Assembly (NCBI GenBank): GCA_036501845.1
Contig: DASXZO010000015.1
Location: 1-39,260 of the forward strand
DNA: 39,260 nt
Reading direction: 5' to 3'
From: JBBREP01 sp036501845
GTDB lineage: Bacteria; Actinomycetota; Acidimicrobiia; IMCC26256; PALSA-610
In this document: piece after piece, positions 7,601 to 15,963 of the stretch
Layout: every line of letters begins with the position of its first letter
Numbering within the stretch: the first letter of the stretch is position 1
Program-made: the position numbers and the translations under genes
The notes under the pieces: generated by a model
Seen by the model: the letters and a program-made list of their open reading frames with translations, nothing else
Told to the model about the DNA's origin: nothing
The model's database searches: none

Positions 7601-9219
7601 TCAAGCGATCGGTCCCGCTCGTCGTCGCGACGGCGGTACCGGTCGCGTTCGTCGGCTGGTTCTTCGTGTGGCCGTTGGTCGCGGTGCTGGGACGCGGGCT
7701 CTTCGGCGGCGGCGCGTTGCATCTCGGTCCGCTCGAGGACGTGGTGCGCGACCCGCGCCTGCGCCACATCGTCGCGTTCACGTTCACCCAGGCGGCGATC
7801 TCCACCGCGGTCACCGTGGCGATCGGCGTGCCGCTCACCGGCGTGCTCACCCGGCGGCGCGTCCCCGCGGCGCGACTCCTGCGCGCGCTGATCATCGTGC
7901 CGTTCGTGATGCCCACGATCGTGGTGGGCGCGGCGTTTGCCGCCCTGCTCGGTGAAGGTGGTCCGCTGGCGTCGTGGCACCTCGCGCCGGGCGCCACGGC
8001 GATCGTGCTCGCGCACGTGTGGTTCAACCTCGCCGTGGTGGTGCGCATCGTGGGTGCGCGCTGGGTGAATCTCGATCCCGCGCTCGTCGAGGTGGCACGC
8101 GTGTCGGGTGCGTCACCGCTGCGGGCGTTCCGCGAGGCGACCCTGCCGATGCTCGCCGACTCGATCATGTCGGCCGCGGCGATCGTGTTCCTCTTCTGCG
8201 TCACGTCGTTCGGTGTGGTGCTCGTGCTCGGCGGCCCGCAATACGGCACGATCGAGACCGAGATCTACCGGCTCACCACCCAGGAGCTCGCGCTCGATCG
8301 CGCGGGTGCACTAGTGATCGTGCAGATGATCGTGGTGCTACTCACGCTGGCAGTGGCGAGCCGCGCCGCGCGCACCGCATCGGGCACAGGGGTGACGGGC
8401 CGGCTCGTGGCCGCGCGCGACGCCACCGCACGCTTCCGTCGGAGTTGGCACCGCGTGGCCGCCGCGGTGTTCCTCGCTGCGGTCCTCGTGTTCTTGCTGG
8501 CGCCGATCGCGGTGATCGTCGCCCGCTCCTTCACGCACGGTGTCGGCGCCTACCGCACACTCGGCACCGAGGTGCCGGTGCTGTCGGTGTCGCCGGCGTC
8601 GACGATCGCCACATCGGTGCGCGCCGCGCTCGCGGCCACGCTGATCGCAGTGGTGGTGGGCGGGCTCGCGGCTCTCGCGATCACGCGCATGAGCAAGCGC
8701 GGTGCCGGCGGAGCCTTGCAATTGCTGCTCCTGCTCCCGTTGGGTGTGTCGGCGGTGACGATCGGGTTCGGTTTCATCATTGCCCTCGACCGCCCCGTCG
8801 ATCTACGGGCTTCGTGGTGGCTGGTGCCGATCGCGCAGGCCACCGTGGCCGTGCCGTTCGTGATGCGGACGATGCTGCCCGGGCTGCGCAGCGTCGATCA
8901 GCGCCAGCGCGATGTCGCCGCAGTGCTCGGCGCCGCGCCGCGTCGCGTGTGGCGCGAAGTCGACCTGCCGATCGTGCGGCGCGCGCTGATCGCGGCGGCC
9001 ACGTTCGCAGCCGCGATCTCGCTCGGCGAGTTCGGGGCGACGGCGTTCGTTGCGCGCGCCGACGCGCCGACGATGCCGATCGCGATCCAGCAGATGCTCG
9101 AGATTCCGGGTGCCGCTGCTCACCGCAGTGCCTTCGCGGTGGCGGTGATCCTCGTGGCGGTCACTGCGGCCATGGCGATGATCGCCGACCGATTCGCCGA
9201 CGCGCGCGGAGGCTATTGA
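7576..9219 (+). CDS. thiP: Thiamine ABC transporter permease, fused two-domain form
   Basis: This integral membrane permease of about 547 residues has two homologous halves, each with about six membrane segments. Each half has a cytoplasmic coupling (EAA-type) loop: VARVSGASPLRAFREATLP in the first and AAVLGAAPRRVWREVDLP in the second. Those loops contact the ATPase. The start is uncertain. In-frame GTG codons at 7564 and 7576 lie inside the end of thiB. An AAGGA tract (7583-7587) is well spaced for a non-standard CTG at 7597 that overlaps the thiB stop. I report GTG 7576. It is followed after one base by thiQ. Confidence 0.9.
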   Translation: MDQGRAGLIKRSVPLVVATAVPVAFVGWFFVWPLVAVLGRGLFGGGALHLGPLEDVVRDPRLRHIVAFTFTQAAISTAVTVAIGVPLTGVLTRRRVPAARLLRALIIVPFVMPTIVVGAAFAALLGEGGPLASWHLAPGATAIVLAHVWFNLAVVVRIVGARWVNLDPALVEVARVSGASPLRAFREATLPMLADSIMSAAAIVFLFCVTSFGVVLVLGGPQYGTIETEIYRLTTQELALDRAGALVIVQMIVVLLTLAVASRAARTASGTGVTGRLVAARDATARFRRSWHRVAAAVFLAAVLVFLLAPIAVIVARSFTHGVGAYRTLGTEVPVLSVSPASTIATSVRAALAATLIAVVVGGLAALAITRMSKRGAGGALQLLLLLPLGVSAVTIGFGFIIALDRPVDLRASWWLVPIAQATVAVPFVMRTMLPGLRSVDQRQRDVAAVLGAAPRRVWREVDLPIVRRALIAAATFAAAISLGEFGATAFVARADAPTMPIAIQQMLEIPGAAAHRSAFAVAVILVAVTAAMAMIADRFADARGGY

Positions 9220-9220
9220 C

Positions 9221-10351
9221 GTGCTGGCGTTGCGCGACATCGCCCTGACGTTGGGGGGCCGACCGGTGCTCGACGGCGTCGCCCTCGATGTGGGCGCCAC
9301 GCAGGTAGTGGCGCTGCTCGGTGCAAGCGGTTCGGGCAAGAGCACGCTGCTGCGGATCGTCGCCGGACTCCTCCCCACCGAACGCGGCACGGTGTGCTGG
9401 GACGGGCGCGACCTCGCCGACGTGCCTTCGCACCGGCGCGGGTTCGGCATGCTGTTCCAGGATCACGTGCTGTTCCCGCATCGCGACGTGCGCGGCAACG
9501 TCGAGCTCGGCTTGCGCTTGCAGCACCGCGACCCTGCATTCCGCCACACGCGCGTCGCCGAGATGCTCGATCTCGTGGGTCTCGCCGGCTACGAGCGCCG
9601 GCGTGTCACCACACTGTCGGGCGGGGAGCAGCAGCGCGTCGCGCTCGCACGCGCGCTGGCGCCGTCGCCCCGCTTGGTGTTGCTCGACGAGCCGTTCGGC
9701 GCGCTCGACCGACCGCTGCGTGATCGGCTCGTGGCCGACGTAGGTGACATCATCCGTGGCGCCGGCGTGCCCGCGATCGTGGTCACGCACGATCGCGACG
9801 AAGCGTTCGCGCTCGCCGACTCAGTGGGGGTGCTCGCGGGCGGCCGAATCGTGCAGTGCGCGCCGCCCAACGAGCTCTGGGAGCACCCCGCGAGCGAGCA
9901 CGTCGCGTCGCTGATCGGCTTGGGCTCGGCCGTCGATGCCACGGTGCAGGGCGCCACGCTCGTCACGCCGTGGGGTGCGCTGCCCGCGCCTGCCGTATGC
10001 GCGTCGCGAACGGGTGGTGTGCGACTGCTACTCCGGCCCGACGGTCTCGTGGTGGATGGCGACGGCTCACTCGACGCGGTGGTGCGCCGCGTCGCGCCCC
10101 ACGGCGGACGCACGATGGTGGAACTCGCACTCGGCGGCGATCACACGCTGTGGGCCGCGCCGCCGCGTGACGGCGTCGCGCTTGCGAGCGGCGCGAACGT
10201 GCGCGTGCGCATCGAGCCCGACGCGCTCGTCGTGTTCGACAGCGTCGCAGTGGACGACTTGTCGGGTGACGAGGTGGCGGATCAGTTCTCGGATGCAGGC
10301 ACGTCGTCGCCGCCCGCGGCGAGCCCCGCGGGTGTGGCGAACGACCAGTAG
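9221..10351 (+). CDS. thiQ: Thiamine ABC transporter ATPase
   Basis: This is the ATP-hydrolysing subunit of the importer. It shows Walker A GASGSGKST (residues 34-42), Q-loop in MLFQDHVLFPH, signature LSGGEQQR, Walker B LVLLDEP, D-loop GALD and H-loop VVTHD. At 376 residues it is longer than a minimal ThiQ. After the nucleotide-binding domain (about residue 230) there is a TOBE-like regulatory region ending near residue 345, then a disordered Ser/Ala/Pro tail. The GTG start lies one base after the thiP stop. The last 70 nt overlap the end of a convergent gene. Substrate assignment rests on the operon and riboswitch. Confidence 0.92.
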   Translation: MLALRDIALTLGGRPVLDGVALDVGATQVVALLGASGSGKSTLLRIVAGLLPTERGTVCWDGRDLADVPSHRRGFGMLFQDHVLFPHRDVRGNVELGLRLQHRDPAFRHTRVAEMLDLVGLAGYERRRVTTLSGGEQQRVALARALAPSPRLVLLDEPFGALDRPLRDRLVADVGDIIRGAGVPAIVVTHDRDEAFALADSVGVLAGGRIVQCAPPNELWEHPASEHVASLIGLGSAVDATVQGATLVTPWGALPAPAVCASRTGGVRLLLRPDGLVVDGDGSLDAVVRRVAPHGGRTMVELALGGDHTLWAAPPRDGVALASGANVRVRIEPDALVVFDSVAVDDLSGDEVADQFSDAGTSSPPAASPAGVANDQ

Positions 10352-10656
10352 GCGTCGACGCGCTGCCCGTAGGCGTCGTCGTTCATGCCGCCCGCTTGCC
10401 ACTGGCGGGTGATGTCGGCCATCTCGTTGGTGAGCGCCTCGGCATCCTTCGGGACGTCGCGGCCCCAGCGGCAGATCGGGCACATCAGCAAGCGGCGCGC
10501 CCGGCCGAGCGGGAGCACCGGGATGAAGAACAGCGTGAACCAGCGGCGGTTGCGCACGTCGTGCAGCACCACCGAGTTGTGGCAGCGCGGGCACGTGGCG
10601 GCGATGGTGGCGCCATGGTCGTGCATCTTGTTGCGGAAACCGAAGAGGAGGAGCAC
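10282..10656 (-). CDS. Zinc-ribbon family small protein
   Basis: This 124-residue protein has two CPxC knuckles, CPRCHN near residue 22 and CPICRW near 59, expected to bind one zinc. A hydrophobic stretch lies between them (WFTLFFIPVLPLG), resembling the zinc-ribbon_15-type small membrane-associated proteins of actinobacteria. The GTG at 10656 is chosen because VLLLFGFRNK is the usual family beginning. There is no good ribosome binding site; an ATG 11 codons in is the alternative. Its 3' end overlaps the 3' end of thiQ by 70 nt on the opposite strand. Function is unknown. Confidence 0.8.
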   Translation of the reverse strand: MLLLFGFRNKMHDHGATIAATCPRCHNSVVLHDVRNRRWFTLFFIPVLPLGRARRLLMCPICRWGRDVPKDAEALTNEMADITRQWQAGGMNDDAYGQRVDAYWSFATPAGLAAGGDDVPASEN

Positions 10657-10681
10657 GCGTTCAGCGTATCGGCACCAAAGG

Positions 10682-10939
10682 TCAGCCGAGGCGGCGCGGG
10701 CCGAACGACATTCCCGTCGCCATCGCCATCGCCGGCGGCAACGGTGGGCGGCCCCACACGAGGCTGCGACGGTGGGCCCGGGTGGTGCAGCGGTGCACGA
10801 CGTGGCGGTTGACGATCACGGCACGCAGCATCTCGCGCCGGTGGCCCGCGACGAGGGTGGTGGTCCAGCGCGCGCCCGCCGGCGCCGTCACCTCGGCGCC
10901 GCAGCGCGCACACACCCAATGGTCGTCGAGAAAACGCAT
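10682..10939 (-). CDS. Small Cys-containing hypothetical protein
   Basis: This is an 85-residue protein of unknown function. It begins MRFLDDHWVCARCGAEV, so one CxxC pair is visible and a lone Cys follows near residue 51 (HRCTTRAHRR). The middle is rich in Arg and His. The ATG at 10939 is directly preceded by GGTGGAGG, a strong ribosome binding site although close to the start. It lies 25 bp upstream of the zinc-ribbon gene on the same strand and may be co-transcribed with it. Both may bind metal through CxxC pairs; nothing more can be inferred. Confidence 0.62.
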   Translation of the reverse strand: MRFLDDHWVCARCGAEVTAPAGARWTTTLVAGHRREMLRAVIVNRHVVHRCTTRAHRRSLVWGRPPLPPAMAMATGMSFGPRRLG

Positions 10940-11101
10940 CCTCCACCTTCCACCCGCTTCGGTCGATCTTCTGTGGCGCGAGCGGTTCCGTCAACGTTCC
11001 GACCGGGTGAAACGCTGCTCAACGGCCGAGCGTCACACCCGCCAGGGTGAGACGGACCGGTAACCTGAGATCGTGACCGATGCACCGGGGCCGGCCCGCC
11101 G

Positions 11102-12142
11102 GTGAGCGGCCCCGAGCGCGAGTGGTTCGTCGAACGCCTCGGCGCGTTGGGCGCCACGCCTGAACAGGTCGACATCGCGGCACAGAGTGGAACGCTCAAC
11201 GAGCTGATCCGCAACTATGCGTTGTGGGGCCAAGAGCCCGACATGTCGCTCGCCGATATCGCTCGCGAGCTCGACGTGAGCGTGGAGAAGGTGCGCAGGG
11301 TGGCCCGGGCCGCGGGGTTCGCGTACGACGTCGACGAGCGCGTGTTCGTGCACGACGACGTCGAGATGTTCACCTCGTTCGTGCTCGGCTCGGCGCTGTT
11401 CGAGCCCGAGCTGTTGCTGCGCTACAGCCGGATGCTCGGCGACGCTGCGTCTCGGGTAGCCGATGGTTCGGTGTCGCTGTTCTTGCGCTCGATGGACGAG
11501 CCAGCCGAGTCGGGATCGTTTGGCGACGTCGAACACGAAGCGCGGGCGATCACCGCCACTCAGGTGTTCCGCGATTCGGTGACGAAGACGCTCGAACGGA
11601 TGTTGCTGCACCATTTTGTGATCGCGGCCGAACGCTTCGCGGCGATCCGCGACAGCCAGCACACCGTGGAGGCCGCGGTGGGATTCGTCGACCTCACCGA
11701 CTCCACTGGCCTGAACGTCGACTACGGCGCGCGTGCCGTGGAACCCGCGCTCGCCGCGTTCGAGATGACCTCGGCCGACGCCGCGTCGAGTCGCGGTGGC
11801 CGGCTCGTGAAGCTGATCGGCGACGCCGCCATGTTCGTGACGCCCGATGCCGACGGCGCGGTCGCCGCCACCGTCGAGATCGTGCGCGCGGTCGGCGGCG
11901 ACGATCGCCTACGCGGCGCGCGCGGCGGCGTGGCCTACGGCGAGCTTCTCCACCGCGACGGCGACTATTTCGGTGACCCCGTGAACCTCGCGGCTCGCCT
12001 CGCCAATGCCGCGCCCACGGGCGCAGTCTTCGTCGACGGGGCCATCGCCAAGCGCATCGGCGACGCCGGCGTGTCCGAGGGCACGCGCCACCTCGAAGGC
12101 TTCACCGATCCTGTCGAAGTGTTTCGCGTCGCCGACGACTGA
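11102..12142 (+). CDS. Class III adenylate/guanylate cyclase with N-terminal regulatory domain
   Basis: This 346-residue enzyme makes a cyclic nucleotide, probably cAMP, from the triphosphate. Residues 1-170 resemble the autoinhibitory domain of mycobacterial Rv1264-type cyclases (PF16701-like) and include a helix-turn-helix-like stretch (SLADIARELDVSVEKVRRVA). Residues 190-345 form the catalytic domain: metal Asp197 (FVDLTD) and Asp241 (KLIGDAAM), base-selecting Lys237 and Asp292 (YFGDPVNLAARL), and transition-state Asn295 and Arg299. The set is complete, so a homodimer should be active. No membrane segment is visible. The GTG start at 11102 lacks an obvious ribosome binding site. A pH-sensing role, known for Rv1264, is only a possibility here. 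Confidence 0.9.
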   Translation: MSGPEREWFVERLGALGATPEQVDIAAQSGTLNELIRNYALWGQEPDMSLADIARELDVSVEKVRRVARAAGFAYDVDERVFVHDDVEMFTSFVLGSALFEPELLLRYSRMLGDAASRVADGSVSLFLRSMDEPAESGSFGDVEHEARAITATQVFRDSVTKTLERMLLHHFVIAAERFAAIRDSQHTVEAAVGFVDLTDSTGLNVDYGARAVEPALAAFEMTSADAASSRGGRLVKLIGDAAMFVTPDADGAVAATVEIVRAVGGDDRLRGARGGVAYGELLHRDGDYFGDPVNLAARLANAAPTGAVFVDGAIAKRIGDAGVSEGTRHLEGFTDPVEVFRVADD

Positions 12143-12157
12143 GAGCCGTCGCCCCCG

Positions 12158-13018
12158 TCAGAGCTTGAACACGCGCTCGGCGTTGTGGCGCAGGAACTTC
12201 GGCCACACGTCGTCCTTGAAGGGCACGCTCGGCAGCTCCTTGAAGATGCGGTCGAGCGACAGGCCCATCGGGAAGTAGCCCGCGTACATCACCTTGTCGG
12301 CGCCGCGCGTGTTGGCGAAGTCGATGATGGCCTTCGGGTAGTACTTCGGCGCGAACGCGCTGGTCGAGTAGTAGAGGTTCGGCCACTTGAGCAGCAGTTT
12401 GGCCGCGAGTTCGGCCCACGGCTCACAACCGTGGCGCGTCACGAACTTCAGCTCGGGGAAGAACCAGCACACCTCGTCGATGTGGCCCACGTATTGCGCA
12501 TCGAACGGCACCCGCGGACCCGGCACACCGGAGCAGCAGCAGATCGGGATGTCGAGCTCCACGCACTTGGCGTAGATCGGGAACATCTTCTTGTCGTTGA
12601 TCGGCACCTGCGGGTTCATGCCGCACGGGAAGGCCGTGACGGCCTTGATGCCCACCTCGTCGTACGCGCGCTGGATGGAGCGCACCGCGTCCATGCCCTT
12701 GTTCGCGTCGATCTCGAGCGAGCAGAAGAAACGGTCGGGATAACGCTTGGCGGCGTCGTAGGCCTGGTCGCCCGCGCGCCCGGCGCCCACCATCCCCTTG
12801 GCGATGCCGTAGTGATCCATGAGCTCCACGAGGTGCTCGATCGGGTCGGCGGCCTGGTCGAAGTGCGGAGGCTCTTTGAACATGTACTGCGCGGGGAACT
12901 CGAAGTCCTCTTGCGACTGCTTGTCGTGCAGCTGCGGCTTCAAGAACTCGTAGTAGTTGCGGCGATCGTCGATCGGAAAACCGATCATCAGGTCGATCGC
13001 GCCGACATCGGTAGGCAT
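12158..13018 (-). CDS. Amidohydrolase-related (amidohydrolase 2 fold) protein, metal site altered
   Basis: This 286-residue TIM-barrel protein is of the amidohydrolase-2 type, common in actinobacterial lipid and aromatic gene clusters. Recognisable parts are the start AIDLMIGFP, EIDANKGMDAVRSIQRAY, and HGCEPWAELAAKLLLKWPNLYYSTSAF split over two strands of the barrel. The usual metal-binding HxH after the first strand is absent (DLMIGFP), and the late Asp region reads YAGYFPMG. Catalysis by the standard route is therefore doubtful. The ATG at 13018 is preferred over a GTG two codons earlier. It is convergent with the cyclase gene (15-bp gap). Substrate is unknown. Confidence 0.83.
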   Translation of the reverse strand: MPTDVGAIDLMIGFPIDDRRNYYEFLKPQLHDKQSQEDFEFPAQYMFKEPPHFDQAADPIEHLVELMDHYGIAKGMVGAGRAGDQAYDAAKRYPDRFFCSLEIDANKGMDAVRSIQRAYDEVGIKAVTAFPCGMNPQVPINDKKMFPIYAKCVELDIPICCCSGVPGPRVPFDAQYVGHIDEVCWFFPELKFVTRHGCEPWAELAAKLLLKWPNLYYSTSAFAPKYYPKAIIDFANTRGADKVMYAGYFPMGLSLDRIFKELPSVPFKDDVWPKFLRHNAERVFKL

Positions 13019-13092
13019 GGGCACGGCGCGGACCGTAGCGGCCGGATCGGCGGCCGGTCAGATCGATGGCTGTGCCCGCGCCGACTGCAGCA

Positions 13093-14643
13093 TCAGCTGC
13101 AGGCCGTCGGGCCGACGCACGTCTCCAACGCGAGCAGCTTCTTGTGCAGCTGATTGGCGCGTGCGGGAAACTGCGTGACGATGTCGTCCATCTCGTTCGG
13201 GTCTTTGACGAGGTTGTAGAGCTGACGCTCACCCGTCGAGTACTCCACGTACAGGAAATCGCGCGTCCGGATCGCGTGATAGGGCGGGATGATCGGTTCC
13301 GGCAGCGCATTCGGTCGCACGAAGCCCGGGAACGGGAAGGTTTCGCTGTCGGGATCGCCTACGACGGTGCCGTCGGGTTTTCGTGTCACTTCGGACGACG
13401 CGCCCGAGAAGTGTTCGATGAGCGCGTCTTGGGGCGGACTCTTGTAGGTACCAGTGAGCGCCGTGACGAACGAGCGACCGTCCACGAACGACGGTGGCGT
13501 CACGCCCGCGAGCGCCGCGAACGTGGGCGCGAGGTCGATCTCACGCACGATCGAGTTGACCTTGCGGCCCGGCTTGATGCCAGGGCCGCGGATCACGAGC
13601 GGCACATGGATGTCTTCCTCGAAGGGGGTCTCCTTGCCCGCAGGGAGACGGTGCTGGCCGAGGTGGAAGCCGTTGTCCGACGAGAACACGATGTAGGTGT
13701 TGTTGAGTTGGCCGCTGTTCGTGAGCGCGGTGATCACGGTCTGCACGAGGTCGGCGACGCCCAACATGTCCTGCATGCGCTTGCGGTAGAGCGTGTCGAT
13801 GTAGTCGATGGTCGACTGGTCGAGCAACGGGCGCGACGACAGCCACTGCGGCTCGTTCGATACATCGGCCTGGTTCCACGACGCGGTGTGGGGAGTGGCG
13901 ATCCCGGGGAACGCGTTGGCGTATCGCGGCGCCGGCGTGGCCGGCTCGTGCGGTACGAACGGCGTGACCTCGAGGAAGAACGGCTTGCCCTTCGGGTTCT
14001 GGCTGATGAATTGCGCGCTCTTGTTGGCGAGCACGTCCACGAGGTAGTCGCCCGGCGCGCTCCCGTACTTCTTCAGCACGCCGTTCGAGTTGAGCGTGTA
14101 GTTGAACTCGTTGTAGGGCGCCGCGCCGAGCGGGCTGTCCCACTCGTTCCAGCCGGGCGGCACGTAGTTGTTGGGCGCGCCGGTGGGGTAGTCGTTCAAG
14201 TACTTCCCGAGCAGGCCCGTGCGGTAGCCGCCTGCTTGCAGCCAGGTGGCGATCGTCGACTTGGCGAGCCCGAGCTGCTGCCAGCGTTCGAAGCCGCCCG
14301 ACGGCGGGATGTTGGCCAGCACGCCGGTGTTGTGCACGTACTGGCCGCGCATGAACGACGCCCGCGACGGGCAGCACAGCGAGTCGGGCACGAAGTAGTT
14401 CGTGAACGACACACCTTGCTTGGTGAGCAAGGTGTTCAGCTGCGGGAGATGCACCACGTCGTTGAACGTCGCGTCGTCGAGGTCGTCGGTGAGGATGAAG
14501 ACGATGTTCGGACGAGCAGTGGTTGCGTGGGTGGTGGCGCGCGACGGCGTGACGCCCTCCCCGGCGCGCGCAACGGGTAATGCGCAGCTCGTGAGCAGCG
14601 CCACGCCCATCGTCGCGACCGCCAGCCGCCCCGGCCTGGCCAT
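13093..14643 (-). CDS. Sulfatase, secreted lipoprotein
   Basis: This is a type I sulfatase of 516 residues. A lipoprotein signal (ALLTSC, Cys20) anchors it outside the membrane. RPNIVFILTDD (44-54) supplies the metal aspartates. The formylglycine motif C-x-P-S-R is at 90-94 (LCCPSRASFMRGQY), so Cys90 should be converted by a formylglycine-generating enzyme, which is not in this window. SSDNGFHLGQH later gives further metal ligands. It resembles N-acetylglucosamine-6-sulfatase-like enzymes, so a sulfated polysaccharide is a reasonable but unproven substrate. It is divergent from the Ltp2-like gene with 75 bp between them. Confidence 0.93.
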   Translation of the reverse strand: MARPGRLAVATMGVALLTSCALPVARAGEGVTPSRATTHATTARPNIVFILTDDLDDATFNDVVHLPQLNTLLTKQGVSFTNYFVPDSLCCPSRASFMRGQYVHNTGVLANIPPSGGFERWQQLGLAKSTIATWLQAGGYRTGLLGKYLNDYPTGAPNNYVPPGWNEWDSPLGAAPYNEFNYTLNSNGVLKKYGSAPGDYLVDVLANKSAQFISQNPKGKPFFLEVTPFVPHEPATPAPRYANAFPGIATPHTASWNQADVSNEPQWLSSRPLLDQSTIDYIDTLYRKRMQDMLGVADLVQTVITALTNSGQLNNTYIVFSSDNGFHLGQHRLPAGKETPFEEDIHVPLVIRGPGIKPGRKVNSIVREIDLAPTFAALAGVTPPSFVDGRSFVTALTGTYKSPPQDALIEHFSGASSEVTRKPDGTVVGDPDSETFPFPGFVRPNALPEPIIPPYHAIRTRDFLYVEYSTGERQLYNLVKDPNEMDDIVTQFPARANQLHKKLLALETCVGPTACS

Positions 14644-14706
14644 GGCGAAAGCGTACTGAGGTCATTACCTGTAGCGCACGGCCTGATCGCGAAGTGTGCC
14701 GTCGGA

Positions 14707-14712
14707 TACGTT
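14707..14712 (+). promoter_or_regulatory. Candidate -10 box for a leaderless mRNA
   Basis: TACGTT lies six bases before the ATG at 14719, and there is no ribosome binding site. This spacing would put the transcript start on the A of the ATG. Confidence 0.4.
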
Positions 14713-14718
14713 CCGCCC

Positions 14719-15954
14719 ATGACGGTGGCCACTCGCCCTGCCGCGGATTGGGGTCACGCGGCCGACCTCGACGACATCGCGGGCGAGGTCGCCATCGTGG
14801 GGATCGGCGAGACGGCCTACACGAACACACGGGAGAGCGTGGCGAACCCCCGCACACCGGAGGCGATCGGCGCGGAGGCGGCGGCGCGGGCCATCGCCGA
14901 CGCCGGGCTCGAGCCACGTGACATCGACGGGCTCACCTATTCCGGGTCGTTTCCCGGATTCGATGTGGCCGCGTTCCATGCCCACTTCGGCACCGACCAC
15001 GAGATATGGACCTCGCCCTGGGGCGGCGGGATGGCGTGGGCCGGCACCGCGCCATACCTCGCGGCGCAAGCTGTGCGTGAGGGCCGGGCGCGCCACGTGC
15101 TCAACGTGTTCCCGGTGGCGTGGGCGTCGCAGCGGTCGTCGATGACCGGCGGTCCCGGCGAAGTGCACGCGCAGCAGTCGTTGAAGCAGAACCTCGAGGT
15201 GCCGTTCGGCTTCTTCCCGCAACCGGTGTACTTCGCCTCGATCATGCGCCGGCACACGATCGAGTTCGGCACCACGCGCGAGCAGTTCGGGGCGGTTGCG
15301 GTGGCGTGCCGCCGTCATGCGAACCTCACACCGAGCGCGGTGTTCCACGAGAAGGCGCTGACGCTCGACTTCTATATGGCCGGCGAGATGCTCGCCGACC
15401 CCTTGTGCCTCTACGACTCGTGCCCGATCTCCGATGGCGGCGCGGCCTACGTGACCACGTCGATCGAGCGAGCGCGCGACATGCCGCACGCGCCGGCAGT
15501 GGTCGCGGCCATCGGGGAGGGCTACGCCGCGAGTGGACCGCACTGGGCCCAGCAGTCGGAGTTCACGAGCACGCCGCAGGTGTTCAGCGCGCCAGGTGCG
15601 TTCGAGCGCGCCGGCGTGGCGCCGCGCGATGTCGACGTGCTCACGCTCTACGACCCGTTCACGGTGGTGGCCCTCATGCAGATCGAAGACATGGGATTCT
15701 GCGCCAAGGGCGACGCGGGCCCGTTCGCGGAGGCAGGCATGCTGGCGTTCGACGGCCCATCGGGCGGCGTGGCGTACAACACGCACGGCGGCCTGCTGTC
15801 GCATGCGTATGTACTCGGGATCGCGCATGTCGTCGAATGCGTGCAACAGCTGCGCGGCACCGCGGGCGCGCAGGTCGAAGGGTGCGAGGTGGCGGTGTAC
15901 GGCGGCTACACCGGCCACATGGCGAGCACGCTCGTGCTCACGAAGGATCGTTGA
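14719..15954 (+). CDS. Thiolase-fold lipid-transfer protein, Ltp2-like aldolase candidate
   Basis: This 411-residue thiolase-superfamily protein is of the SCP-x/Ltp type. Typical parts are VAIVGIGETAYT (25-36), a PEAIGAEAAARAIADAGL helix, SCPISDGGAA (234-243) and YNTHGGLLSHAY (353-364). Where thiolases carry the nucleophilic Cys, this protein reads TSPWGGGMAWAG and has none, so it is probably not a thiolase. In Ltp2, such proteins pair with a DUF35 partner to act as retro-aldolases that remove the last side-chain carbons of a steroid. A DUF35 gene follows here after nine bases. Tyr311 (LTLYDPFT) is a possible catalytic residue, by analogy. The start is a probable leaderless ATG. Confidence 0.88.
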   Translation: MTVATRPAADWGHAADLDDIAGEVAIVGIGETAYTNTRESVANPRTPEAIGAEAAARAIADAGLEPRDIDGLTYSGSFPGFDVAAFHAHFGTDHEIWTSPWGGGMAWAGTAPYLAAQAVREGRARHVLNVFPVAWASQRSSMTGGPGEVHAQQSLKQNLEVPFGFFPQPVYFASIMRRHTIEFGTTREQFGAVAVACRRHANLTPSAVFHEKALTLDFYMAGEMLADPLCLYDSCPISDGGAAYVTTSIERARDMPHAPAVVAAIGEGYAASGPHWAQQSEFTSTPQVFSAPGAFERAGVAPRDVDVLTLYDPFTVVALMQIEDMGFCAKGDAGPFAEAGMLAFDGPSGGVAYNTHGGLLSHAYVLGIAHVVECVQQLRGTAGAQVEGCEVAVYGGYTGHMASTLVLTKDR

Positions 15955-15963
15955 GGGCCGGCG

